Assembly (NCBI GenBank): GCA_008931825.1
Contig: QXVZ01021130.1
Span: 1-28,177, forward strand
Reading direction: 5' to 3'
DNA from: Phallusia fumigata
Taxonomy: Eukaryota; Chordata; Ascidiacea; Phlebobranchia; Ascidiidae
DNA: 28,177 nt
Part shown: positions 1 through 10,646 of the stretch, in pieces
How the letters are laid out: each line of letters opens with the position of its first letter
Numbering within the stretch: the first letter of the stretch is position 1
Notes under the pieces: model-generated
The model's database searches: none
Told to the model about the DNA's origin: nothing
What the model saw: only the letters and a program-made list of their open reading frames with translations
Program-made: the position numbers and the translations under genes

Positions 1-93
1 TGCCAAATGTACATTTTGTAATTGTACTTAAAAGAACAATGAAAGTAAACTAAAGTTGCTATGACTTCGATTGACGTGCACTAGCTTTCAAAA

Positions 94-337
94 CAGGGGT
101 TCTTAACCAGGGGCACTCGTACCCCTATGGGGCACGAGATCTCTTTCTAGGGGGTCCGAGGATGCTGAATCATTGGGCATATTATATGGACAGTGCATTA
201 TATCTAAAACATCCCAACCAAAACAGTTTGTTATTTAAACATGAAAAAAATAATTACTTTCAGAAACAAAAGTGGGTACAGGAACTGGTTAGTAATTTTA
301 AAGCGGTACCGACAAGGAAAAAGGTTACAAACCACTG
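94..337. mobile_element. hAT-type MITE, 244 bp, in a PPP4R4 intron
   Basis: Both ends carry a 15-bp imperfect terminal inverted repeat: caggggttcttaacc at 94-108 and, read on the other strand, cagtggtttgtaacc at 337-323 (12 of 15 identical). The flanks are near-identical 8-bp direct repeats, tttcaaaa at 86-93 and ttttaaaa at 338-345 (one mismatch), the target duplication length of hAT transposons. The CAG start and 'ggttcttaacc' body are typical of hAT ends. There is no transposase; the 82-codon frame inside is not protein-like. The element is non-autonomous and lies in the intron after the last visible PPP4R4 exon. Confidence 0.65.
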
Positions 338-527
338 TTTTAAAATGTTGATACGTTTGGTTTTTCCGGTCACAACTTTAGGTAATCAAACTTATTTGAA
401 CCAAAAATAAACAAAATATTAAATAAAAATGCTTAACTCATCATCAAGCAAATGTTACACCACGAGGGCACTAAGTCAGCAACTAATTCCTCCCCTCATT
501 AAACACTAAACACAGCTCACTACTTAC

Positions 528-3500
528 TTGTCATGTTGCAACATAATCTCCCGAACTCCCTAGCAACGAACAGCAAAGTGTGATCTTCAGTTTGTACAGC
601 TTGTTCGCAAAATTTGCACACCAGAGGTACTACGCTTTGCGACAGGCATTCTGCAAAATATTAACATGAAATCTTAAATATCATGAAATTTGTTTTTATC
701 AAGGTAAAAATATGCCAAGGTGTATTTTTTTCACTAATTAAAAACGTAACTGTCAAAGAACTTAATGCATTTTACTGCAAACGTTTCGACAATCGTTGTT
801 GTCATCATGTTTGTTTTTTCATGCAAAAGAAACTGTGTCAAAACTGTCCCAGAAAATTCTCGGGTATGTGCGTATGACAGGACAATGTCTTCGGTACAAG
901 GGCGAAATTTACAGAAAAGAGTCGAACACGAACGATTTATTCAGAAAAAAGCTTCTGACACATGACTGATGAATTAACCATTCTTTGTTCATTTCTGGTA
1001 GGATGGGGCGACGAAATGCTTATTATGGAAAACTCGGTCTCGCTAACGGAAGTGTATCACAAGAGGAACGTTTTCATACGTAAACAACGCATGAAGTTTC
1101 AACAGCATTTCACTTCATACCTACTCATCACAGACACGGCCAATAGCATTGGAATGTCAACAATATTTGCAGTTGGGAATAGGATTTTATCTTCAACAAC
1201 AAGCACCGCCTCACAAGAGACGTTCAATCCAATAAAAGTTATAAGGGTCGTGCAAGGCAATATAAGGCGCACAATACAATGGACAGGATCTTCCTAACAA
1301 CGGCGCAATACCATTATTAGCTTTCCCCTGCCCATACTTGAATTTAAGTGGGGTAGTTTACCAAGTCACCGTCACGGTCGTCGACTCACCGTCGTCAAGA
1401 AGGTTGGTCATGTTGAGAAGAGCTTCGAGCGCTGCCTCGCGAACTTGACTCTCTTCATCACCGGCTAGTTCCAGGACCTCGTCAAGAAGCAGTTTTCTCG
1501 TTTCTTCCATGCTGGACGAAGAACGGAAAAGAAGATTGATAAATATTTGTTTTAACTTGTAGCAAACGGTTGGTTAGGGCATTAGGATTGTACATTTCTG
1601 CGTAGTCCTGTTGACTGATGTAGTCTTTTCGGCTTTTTTGCCTCCGTTTTAAGCGCACACGTAGACACTTTTGATCAGACAACTTGCTAAACTGTTCAAA
1701 CTTTTCTTACATTTTTTTAACTACATACATTTTAGGTCTTTATGCGCATTCGTTCACACAAGTGTGCGAAATCTGTCGCCAACGAAACACAAAACACCAC
1801 GGAAACTGTGGATAAAATGCTTGTGCATATCTGATCCTCGGATCTGCTTTCAAGTTTTCATGCACACCTACGATAACGGCACACAATGGGCATGCTTGGA
1901 AGGCCGATAAATCGGCATAACGCCTCTTGTAGGAGTACTGTAAACCATTGAAACTGGTGTTTGAAGTCAAAATAATAATAATACTTATCAGAATTTTAGA
2001 GATGTGTAAGTTTAAAGCTGTGCATAAAAGCTACTGCACGGAGCCAGTCACATTTAGCAGGTGATTCAGGGGCTTTCAAGCAAGTCGCGATTATTCAAAT
2101 GATAAGTTTTCATTTGAAGTGAGTCGCAAGCGGCCACCGGTCTGTCAATATTTACATCAAGATTTAATAAACCACAGCTGTATTGTACAGTGCTGACAAT
2201 TTCGCTTTGTTTGCGAAGAAAGGTGCAATAATACCCTGGCTGGATATTTTCCCTAAGTCAGAGCTTATTCCATACAGCGGCACTAATTTGTGTTATCACA
2301 TGGCAAAATTAGGTTCCACGACAATAACACATAAATAAACGTTGTGCAAAACATGAGTGAAATTCCCGATGCGGGTAAAACACCTATAAGAAAGAAAAAA
2401 CATAAACTTTTAGGCCCAACCAGAAACACGTTCTTCTGGCAGGCGAACGCAGTGGCCGCATTCTAAAACATTATCTTGTGTTGTTAGTAAAGACAGCGCA
2501 GAAATGTGGTCAACGCACGGCCGATTTAAATTCAAAATCACGTTTTGTGTCATACCGTTTTTTTTCTTGGACGCTTTTATATGTCGTAATTAGGGACATA
2601 CTCATTGGCCCACTTCAAACCAAATCAACCGGGGGTATTAATTTTAAGGGATGTAATCCTTGGCTCGTTTTGTGATGAAACTGTTCTGTGCTAAATGGGT
2701 TATTGTTGCACCACCCTTAACTTTAGCATTTAGTTCAGGACAAAATACTAAATACATAAATTAATACAGTTACAGACACTTTAAAAAGCAAAAAAGGTAT
2801 ACCCAATGTCATAAACTCGTCCGTGAAGGCAAAACAACACGAATCACTAATGCCAACTTCAAACACAGAGCAAAAGGCGGTTAGTATGAAACATGTCTGT
2901 TGAGTGGCTGAGTATCAAACAGGTTTGTATAAACAAGTTAGTAGGTCTGAGTGAGGGAGCGAAAATGTGGGACGAAGGCAAACAAGAGTTCCGCCGACAA
3001 GCCTACACTCGAAATGTTTACAACATCTTACCGCGCGCGTTCTTGGCGCGCTGACATGCCACAAAAACTTGAATTACGCAACTAAAAGCCGGTTGCATAT
3101 TTACCAAATGGGTATGGCAAAATATTAGAAGTTGCAGGACTTAATTTCTGCAGGTAGTTGTACTGTATGTAAATCATGTTTTGTTTTGTTTTATAAAGTT
3201 GCACAAATTTTTTAGCAGCGATACCTATGAGCAAAAATGGCAATGATTATGTGGAAACGAGTTGAGCCCAATTGGCCTCAACCAATGAGAACATTAAATG
3301 ACGTCGAGAAAGTGGACTTAAAATTTGAAAGCAGGAAAATTAAAACGATTTTGGATTTTCGCAATGCCACACCCAGGATTCAAAATACTAAATCGGAACA
3401 AGTCTTTCTATAGAAATGAATACCATCTTGCATATAATTCAATGTTAATTTCCATAAATCACATTTATATTAATCCAATCTTTACGTTCAGGTTTCGTTA

Positions 3501-6468
3501 ATTTAACTTCATTATAAAGTGTCATGTAATAAAGACATGTGTGCCTATTGGCAAAGCCGAGTCCGACGTTTCAGATTTGAACAAACGCAAAATTACTTGA
3601 ACCTTGTTTAGAAAGAAACAAAGCAACAACGCTCACCCAAGAGTTGCTGCAATGGTATGCAGATGTTTACACATGCAAGCTCGAACGTTGTGTTCAACAT
3701 CCTGGCATAGTTGTTTCACAGTATGAACAATGTCCTTTTTGACACTGAAGTAAAAATTATGGACATAAGTACACCCGACTAGGGTACAAAATATCACCCG
3801 AAAATTAATGGTAAGCAATATTTCTACTGGACACGCACCACTGTTTGGAGCGATCAGAAAGCTATTTGCACAACAGTTAAAATTCATTACAATACAGCTG
3901 GTTTAACTCACACATGAGTGTCAAACTTGGAACAAACAGCCCCCAAGATGGAGCAGCAAGAGAGACGAGAAGCTGTTGGTTGGGAAAGCTGTCCTTTTGC
4001 AATAGCTAATCCAAGCACCTCTCGCCGCACGGTTTCACGGGGCATAAAGTTTATGACGCTTATGAGCGTATCCAGCCAGGCACTGGAAGCAACTGCAACA
4101 GCAACAAACAACGTTAAGTATGCGCCTTGGCCGTTGTTTAGGGCGTTAGGCAACAGTTTAAATTTGTTGGTGACTTGTTACTGTTCAAATTTGGGTGAAA
4201 TAATGACATGTTTTGCTATCCTATCTTTTAACATTTCAACTGGTAACAAAGTTGAATAGCTGTTCTGGAATTAACCAAAATAACACCCAATTATTTCTTT
4301 TTTAAATGGGTTATTTTTCAGCTTTTTTTAAGTTCTATTAAATCTTTGTTGCTGTGATGAATTGATTTTTGCTTGGTGTTATTAATTTTTAAATAATCAA
4401 CATTATACCCAGGTTTTTGTATCTACATACCTGGATCCTTTGTGTTCACATTTGTAATTATCGTTCTTAAAAAGTGTTGAGTGTAAACAGGAATTGGCAG
4501 CAACTCATCTTTGGCAATTGTGGTGAACACTTCGGTTGCGGCCATCTGAGCATCCAAACCTGAGCAAATATTCCATCATAAACATGAGTGCTTATTATTG
4601 TAAGGCCATCCTTCAGACCTAGCATCACACATCGAGCCATAGCTAAATCAACAAGACATAATATTGTCCGCCTCCTGAATGCTAGCACAACAATACACCA
4701 CAGTAGACCATGATCTAGCTGGGTACATCTGTGACCTTGGGCGTTACGGGTTTGGGTAAAATTTTGTGTTTGGCCTTCTTCATTGCCAATGAAATGACAT
4801 TTAAGTTTCCATTTTTTATGTTTCGCAGCACAGGGAAATTATCACAAAAGTATACATGCATTTATGTTTGGTTAAGAGTGCCACTCCCAACTGCCGAAAA
4901 AAGTGTAATGTAACCTGTCATCATAAGCATAAGGTATGTCAGCTGTAAGGTACAAATACCTGCAGTGTGTAACAGCTCCTTCATTTTCGGAATTACCCTT
5001 CGTATGCATTCATTTTGCCAGCCACGAATCAGTTTGGGAAGGTGTCTAATCACACTTACACACTGCACTTCTTGACCAGAACTGCAACCACAACAAAATT
5101 TGCAACAGTGGTTAATACTTAAACTAGCAAAATTAAACCTTAAATGTAAGTAAAGTTTAGGCCAAAACAGAATCACCCAATACCAGTTCTAAGTACAGTT
5201 TAAGTATTTGAGCACCCAACGTATTCACTATGTTTTGTGCAGTATATTTTAGATAGTTTTCTAACATGCTATTGTTCACACATTTTAAGCAGTGGTTGTT
5301 TAAACCAAATATAAATGTGGTATTTATAGCCAGACAACCATAGTCAAATCTTAAGGAGTGAAAAATTATGGACCATTAACTATCATTGTGAAAATACATA
5401 AAGATTGTCGGTACACAGTAACAATCCATGAAGTTGTGTTGTGGGCATTTAGTGGCAAGAAAGAGAGAAAGGACAAGCTTTGGTATCGGTCACACTATCT
5501 CATTGTCTGAGAAGGTAAGGTGCCTTTTGTTTCCAACAACTGACTACGAGGTAACTCTGCTTGAATTGCTCTGAGGCCTAGGTGGGGAGTTTATGTCATA
5601 CAAGTCCAGTGCTTTGGGAAGGCCTAATTTCCCATGTTGCATGTGCAACTTAATCGACACCATTTAAAGACAAAGTTTCATAAATCATTTTTACATCAGC
5701 AAGTTTTAAATGTTGATTTATGAACAAATGTTTATGGCAATTTTTTGTTCACCACTGTAAACAAATGTGACACCATACTCACCTTAAAATAAACACAGCT
5801 CTGTCAATGTCATTAAGTGTTTCATCAACAGTTAATCGATCCAACTCTTCTTGAGTCTAAACAAAAATATGCAAAAAAGGTCAATGACATTTGAAAATAA
5901 GCCCTAACTATTTAGCAAACACACAGTTGTAAATTGATTGATTTCTAGCAATTCAGTTGCTTGCTTATTCTTACTTCTTTTACTACTTGTTTGACAAAAA
6001 AAAACATGAACTGAATTAGCAAAGGCTATTTTTTAAAATGTTGTGGTAAAAGCAGGTCCAAGTACACATCTAATACTTAAATTGACGTAAAAAAATTTAT
6101 TGCTAACAAAGTATATTCAAAATGTTACAGAAATGTAAAACAAGATTGAAGCCTCTCAAAAATGGTTAATAGTATGCACTTGTAACTTTTGCAAGCTAGT
6201 GTGTTTATCATTGGCCTTTTGGGCAGCAATAGTAAAAAACAATTTACCACATAAAGGTATTCTAAATCACCTAATTTTCAGCCAGAGTTGGACTACTTCA
6301 ACCAAAAAACATTCAAACACACAAAATTTTCACGAAGATTTGTAGTAAAACACCTGGAACAAAAGCAAAACAGCAAAATACCTTAAGGGTAGTTCTAACA
6401 TCTTTTTCAATGTTAAAATCTTGGATGTCTTCTTCAAGTGTGGCGATGTCACTGTTGAAGTCCATCAT
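528..6468 (-). CDS. PPP4R4: PPP4R4, protein phosphatase 4 regulatory subunit 4, N-terminal part (3' end outside window)
   Basis: HEAT-repeat regulatory subunit of serine/threonine phosphatase 4; the human protein is cytosolic and binds the PP4 catalytic subunit. Coding exons, in gene order: 6468-6382, 5856-5783, 5081-4960, 4559-4431, 4092-3912, 3744-3637, 1511-1390, 650-528. All junctions are GT-AG and phases close (0,2,1,1,2,2,1,1), giving about 315 codons; the human protein has about 870. Diagnostic stretches are LDRLTVDE and DIDRAVFILSSGQEVQ (exons 2-3), SAWLDTLISVINFMPRETVR and KGQLSQPTASRLSC (exon 5), VKQLCQDVEHNVRACMCKHL (exon 6), EEESQVREAAL-like HEAT sequence (exon 7, DEESQVREAALEALLNM) and VVPLVCKFCEQAVQ (exon 8). 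The start is taken at the ATGATG pair at 6468/6465, before DFNSDIATLEEDIQDF, which aligns with the vertebrate N-terminus. After 528 the message is in phase 1, so further exons must lie left of the window. Identity is strong; the exact 5' end is less sure. Confidence 0.9.
651..1389. other. PPP4R4 intron 7, nothing else recognised
   Basis: The interval separates exons 7 and 8 of PPP4R4. It contains an open frame of 111 codons on the plus strand (962-1297), but the product has no recognisable domain and lies opposite an intron. I see no RNA gene or transposon end here. Confidence 0.5.
1512..3636. other. PPP4R4 intron 6, 2.1 kb, no gene seen
   Basis: This is the longest PPP4R4 intron in the window. 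The flanking exons join in frame across it (CTT GG | C ATG GAA), so no coding exon has to be missing. Short frames on both strands (1482-1682, 1671-1910, 1740-1970, 2478-2675) give no recognisable protein. No tRNA-like fold or transposon end was noticed. Confidence 0.5.
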
Positions 6469-7606
6469 TTTTGAGGTTGTTGGTGTATGGACGGAGTACA
6501 CAAAACTTTTACACAGAGTTTTACGTCGAAATAGCCATAGTAAATGACATTTTACTCCAAAACATAACACTTCTTAGCCGGGCAACATGCTTTTGTTGTT
6601 AATGTATCTAAAAAGAAACAAAATGTTGATTAAACTGCACCTGTTATGTGGATTGTTGGCACAATTTGGTGGTTGACGTCAACATTATCACAGTTTAAGA
6701 TACAGTAGCCTTTTTTGCTGCAAAACTTTAAATGAAAAGATACCTTTGAGGTTTGAAATACCACCCTACATCACACAACAAAATATTTTGCATAACTGAC
6801 ATACTGGTAATAACCACAGTAGAATATTTAATGCCTTCTAGAAAAGACTACTAAAATCTGCACAAAAACCTCTCAAAAAACTAAATTGAGTTTACAATCT
6901 ATTCTTATGTGAGGTTTGTTTCAAGGTGGTTAATGTTTTCATAGTATTACCCATTTTTGTTTAGTAAAATGTCAAAACTTCAACCTAGATACAGAGTTTA
7001 AACAAAAGACCATTTTGAAAAGACAGTGTAAAAGACAGGATAAAATAGCATTTTTTTAATTTAAGGTAAAATATATTCCAAAATGCAAGTGCATGTTTTA
7101 TGTTTGCAGTAGCAAGCTGAAAAAAAAACTACATTTTTAACACATAAACAGTTTAAAAAAACATCTGATAAAGTTTTAAAACCACTAAAATCCCTTTTTA
7201 AAATAGTATGGTACATTATCCAAAATGGAACTATGGTGTAGACTGCACAGTCAATTTTAGGTGAGGCTTGTACTACTTGTTACAGCTCCAACAAAGCTAA
7301 ATCAAGCATTGGTTCAATAACGTTTTACACATTTTTAATTCTGATAATTTGATAATGGTCTTTGATATTTTTAGATTTCTTCTTTCATGATCTGTCTAGA
7401 TTAGACAAAGCTTAAAAGTTTACACAAAATGCAGTGCACTTTTTTAAAATCATAACAGTGAACAAGAAAAAATAGAGTAATGAGTTGCCACAAATCAAAA
7501 CATATCGAATAATATTGTGCATGCCTGCACAACACCATTAGCAGCAAGTAGCTGTTTGTGTTACCGAGTTACGCTCACGCTTCATTGAATAAAATACGCC
7601 CTCCAG
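6469..7606. other. Intergenic region between the divergent PPP4R4 and plus-strand gene
   Basis: PPP4R4 reads left from 6468 and the unrecognised gene reads right from at least 7607, so this 1.1 kb probably holds the 5' ends and promoters of both. It is very AT-rich with homopolymer runs. No clear TATA box or other site was chosen. A short first exon of the plus-strand gene should be here: an ATG in good context at 7225 (aaaatgg) followed by GTGTAG at 7236 would have the right phase to join the exon at 7607, but this is only a possibility. Confidence 0.4.
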
Positions 7607-8343
7607 CGTGGACGTCTTAAAAAATATTGACTGGGTGATACCAGAGACTACTGTCTCTGTTGATGATACAGTTTATGTATTAACTGCGCTAAAATCTAAA
7701 TGCCAAAACAACTACAAAATGCTTTTACGACAAAAATATCTGAATGAAACTAACATTCAGCAACAAAACATGTGTTTTGGTGTGTTTTTTTCATTTGATA
7801 CATACAAACCTCGGTCATCTATCAACACAAATCCATTTTTAGTATAAATTCGCGCATTGGTATTTTTTTAATAAAGTAGCAGAGAGTAACGCTTTTACCA
7901 CAAACAGCCATTGACAAAAACGAGAACCGGCCATACAGGAGAGCAGTGTCGGACATGTTTGGTACAAATAATTTGTAAATTTCGAGATGTTGCTGTTTGT
8001 GTTGAAATGACAAATAGTTTTCCTGAAGCACTGTATAATTGATTTTGCGCAACTGTCCACACAGCCCCTCAAAAAGTTTATTTTTTGCAGCCAGGTTAAA
8101 TATTTTTTAGCACTGCCTAATTTGTTAAGTTGTATTTTTTTATTTTTTACAGGTAAAGTGAGAACATATAATGAATCAAACACAATGTTTCACAATGTAC
8201 AAGACCAATTAACTAATTTCTCAAACAAAAAACTTCGGCCAGCATTGCGAAACACAAGAACAGGTTGTCTCAATTCCAAAACATATGATAATTCAGACAA
8301 TGGTCCTAAAAAATATCTCACACCCGACATGGATTGCTGGTAG
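7607..8343 (+). CDS. Unrecognised gene, last two coding exons (5' end unresolved)
   Basis: Two exons are supported. The first, 7607-7779, follows a ctccag acceptor and reads DVLKNIDWVIPETTVSVDDT... to NMCF before a GTGTGT donor. The second, 8153-8343, follows a strong pyrimidine-rich tttttacag acceptor, reads KVRTYNESNTMFHNVQDQL... and ends TPDMDCW-stop. Phases match: TTT G joined to GT AAA gives Phe-Gly-Lys. An in-frame TAA just before 7607 and no internal ATG until residue 37 mean that the start codon is in an upstream exon. The second copy of the last exon (9706-9896) differs at six bases, four silent, with no frame damage, which argues that it is coding. The visible protein is about 120 residues, polar, Asn/Lys-rich, without signal peptide, membrane span or known domain. 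Function unknown. It is convergent with the Rac gene. Confidence 0.6.
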
Positions 8344-8536
8344 ATGCTGACATTTTGGGAAAACGAAAGACTAAACACAATCATACGGACCATGCATTAT
8401 AACTGTAACACGCTGTAAACACTTTTTCCCCCGAGTGATTAATTCATTATGTGTACAAGACCTCTCAACGGTAGTTTACGACAAAAATTGTATGGGTACT
8501 GTGTATTTTTTGAAATGTTTCACTGAAAACAATATC

Positions 8537-8542
8537 AATAAA
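8537..8542 (+). terminator. Polyadenylation signal of the plus-strand gene
   Basis: AATAAA lies 194 bases after the TAG stop at 8341-8343 and is kept in the second copy (10141-10146). It fits the 3' end of the unrecognised gene. Confidence 0.55.
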
Positions 8543-9042
8543 ACTGTTCCATGTCAAAGACAACGTTGCAAAAGTAACAAAAATGGATAGAAAATAACCA
8601 AATACGTAGTTGTGTGTGTCATTTTTTTGAAGTTGGCGCTAACGCTTGGTTTTAATTAGTTGCCCAGGTAGGCGTAAATACGTCAAAAAATCATACACAA
8701 CAAAAAAGAACAATTTCGTACTAAGCCTTGCTTATTTCTTGTGTATTTGTCCAATCTTATTCGCAGTAAAGAAGGCCGGAAGAATGTCGCAGCCTGCGAA
8801 AAAATGAGTTGGCGCAAAAAAACATAAAGGCTATATGCCTTACCCAGAAAAGTAAACAGCTCATACAAAAGGCAAAAACAGGACGATGATACAAGGCCAG
8901 CCGGCTGCACATTTTTTTAATACCAGTATGACCACTAACTGGTAAAATGAAAAAAGGAAATGCAAACACAACTATTTGGACTGCAAGGGCATAAGGATGA
9001 TGAATAAATAATTAAAACAAGTAACACATACTAGAAACAATT

Positions 9043-9634
9043 TTATACTAAGACGCAGCCTTTTCCCTTTGGCTTCTCTTTATTTCGCTCAGGGTGAAGC
9101 ACGGAACAAACGGCTTCATCAAAAACGTGTTTAAGGCCTTCTTGGGTCAGAGCTGAACATTCCACGTACTTTACAGCCTTTATTTCCTTGGCAAGCTTCT
9201 GTCCTTGCAGTTGCCTGTTGCAAGTAGAGTTTGTGTTTGGTGTACACTTTGTAATGTATACAACTTTAACAAGCAAACAATTGTTCTTTACAAATATTTT
9301 AGCAAGTATTCAAGCGAAAATTAAGCACCAGAAAGAAGTCCTTTACAAAATACACACACTTATACTAATTGTTGATCTCAAAACTATTTTAAAAGACTTT
9401 TTGCATGTTACACAGACTTCCAAAAAAGTTGTGAAGGCCAGGTTGTAAGTTAAAGTGAATTAAAAACTAAGTTTGATGCGCCATTGGGCCAAAAATGCAC
9501 ATTTTACCCATCCCCAATTTCTTACGTTATAGGTGCCAGGTCCTTTTCCTGCAGCTGCTGAAGAACTTCAGGATTCGTTCGTAGATCAAGTTTGGTTGCG
9601 ACGAGGACAATCGGCACATTGGGGCAGTTCTGGG
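9043..9634 (-). pseudogene. Duplicate Rac last exon and truncated Rac exon 3 (copy A)
   Basis: 9214-9043 encodes the same 56-residue C-terminal piece of the Rac-like protein as 10818-10647, ending CVLV-stop; the one coding difference noticed is silent (GTT/GTC). 9634-9526 is the 3' 109 bases of Rac exon 3 with its GTAAG donor, cut off at the N at 9635. No exon 1, exon 2 or start of exon 3 belongs to this copy. I read it as the other haplotype's version of the Rac 3' end, left in by the assembly. If the duplication is real, it is a dead fragment or an alternative last exon. Confidence 0.8.
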
Positions 9635-9705
9635 NTTTTTGCAGCCAGGTTAAATATTTTTTAGCGCTGCCTAATTTGTTAAGTTGTATTTTTTATTTTT
9701 TACAG

Positions 9706-9896
9706 GAAAAGTGAGAACATATAATGAATCAAACACAATGTTTCACAATGTACAAGACCAATTAACTAATTTCTCGAACAAAAAACTTCGGCCAGCACTG
9801 CGAAACACAAGAACAGGTTGTCTCTATTCCAAAACATATGATAATTCAGACAATGATCCTAAAAAATATCTCACACCCGACATGGATTGCTGGTAG
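9706..9896 (+). pseudogene. Duplicate terminal exon of the unrecognised plus-strand gene (copy B)
   Basis: Same 191-base length, acceptor and TAG stop as 8153-8343. Two residues differ (Asn to Tyr in the GCLNSK/GCLYSK part, Gly to Asp in NSDNGP/NSDNDP); four other changes are silent. There is no upstream exon for it in copy B. Most likely the alternative allele of the same exon. Confidence 0.75.
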
Positions 9897-9952
9897 ATGC
9901 TGACATTTTGGGAAAACGAAAAAACTAAACACAATCATACGGACCATGCATT

Positions 9953-10057
9953 ATAACTGTAACACGCTGAACACACTTTGCCGAGTGATTAATTCATTAT
10001 GTGTATAACTGTAACACGCTGTAAACACTTTGCCCGAGTGATTAATTCATTATGTGT
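9953..10057. repeat. 52-bp tandem duplication present only in copy B
   Basis: Two units, 9953-10004 and 10005-10057, both running from ataactgtaacacgctg to cattatgtgt with a few differences. Copy A has a single unit at the matching place, shortly after the plus-strand stop codon. It is a copy-specific (probably allelic) insertion in the 3' UTR. Confidence 0.85.
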
Positions 10058-10646
10058 ACAAGACCTCTCAACGGTAGTTTACGACAAAAAATTGTATGGG
10101 TACTGTGTATTTTTTGAAATGTTTCACTGAAAACAATATCAATAAAACTGTTCCATGTCAAAGACAACGTTGCAAAAGTAACAAACATGGATAGAAAATA
10201 ACCAAATACGTAGTTGAGTGTGTCATTTTTTTTAAATTTGGCTCTAACGCTTGGTTTTAACTAGTGACGCAGGTAAGCGTAAATGTGTCATAAAATCATA
10301 CACAACAAAAAAGAACAATTTCGTACTAAGCCTTGCTTATTTCTTGTGTATTTGTCTAATCTTATTCGCAGTAAAGAAGGCCGGAAGAATGTCGCAGCCT
10401 GCGAAAAAATGAGTTGGCGCAAAAAAACATAAAGGCTATATGCCTTACCCAGAAAAGTAAACAGCTCATACAAAAGGCAAAAACAGGACGATGATACAAG
10501 GCCAGCCAGCTGCACAATTGTTTAATACCAGTATGACCACTAACTGGTAAAATGAAAAAGGAAATGCAAACACAACTATTTGGACTGCAAGGGCATAAGG
10601 ATGATGAATAAATAATTAAAACAAGTAACACATACTAGAAACAATT

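Larger units (their letters stand above)
8082..9634. repeat. Direct duplication, copy A (probable unmerged contig overlap)
   Basis: The segment matches 9636-11238 in the same orientation, starting at ttttt-gcagccagg and ending at cagttctggg against cagttttggg. Differences are scattered substitutions, a few percent in exons and up to about 10% in some noncoding patches, plus a 52-bp insertion in copy B. Copy A contains the last exon of the plus-strand gene, a full Rac last exon and a truncated Rac exon 3. It stops at the N at 9635. Confidence 0.9.

Noticed and set aside
962..1297. 111-codon plus-strand frame
   Set aside because: Lies opposite PPP4R4 intron 7 and its product resembles no protein family.
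4575..4690. Minus-strand frame just upstream of PPP4R4 exon 4 (RRRTILCLVDLAMARC...)
   Set aside because: The exon 3 to exon 4 join at 4559 is in phase and matches the family without it; it is intron sequence.
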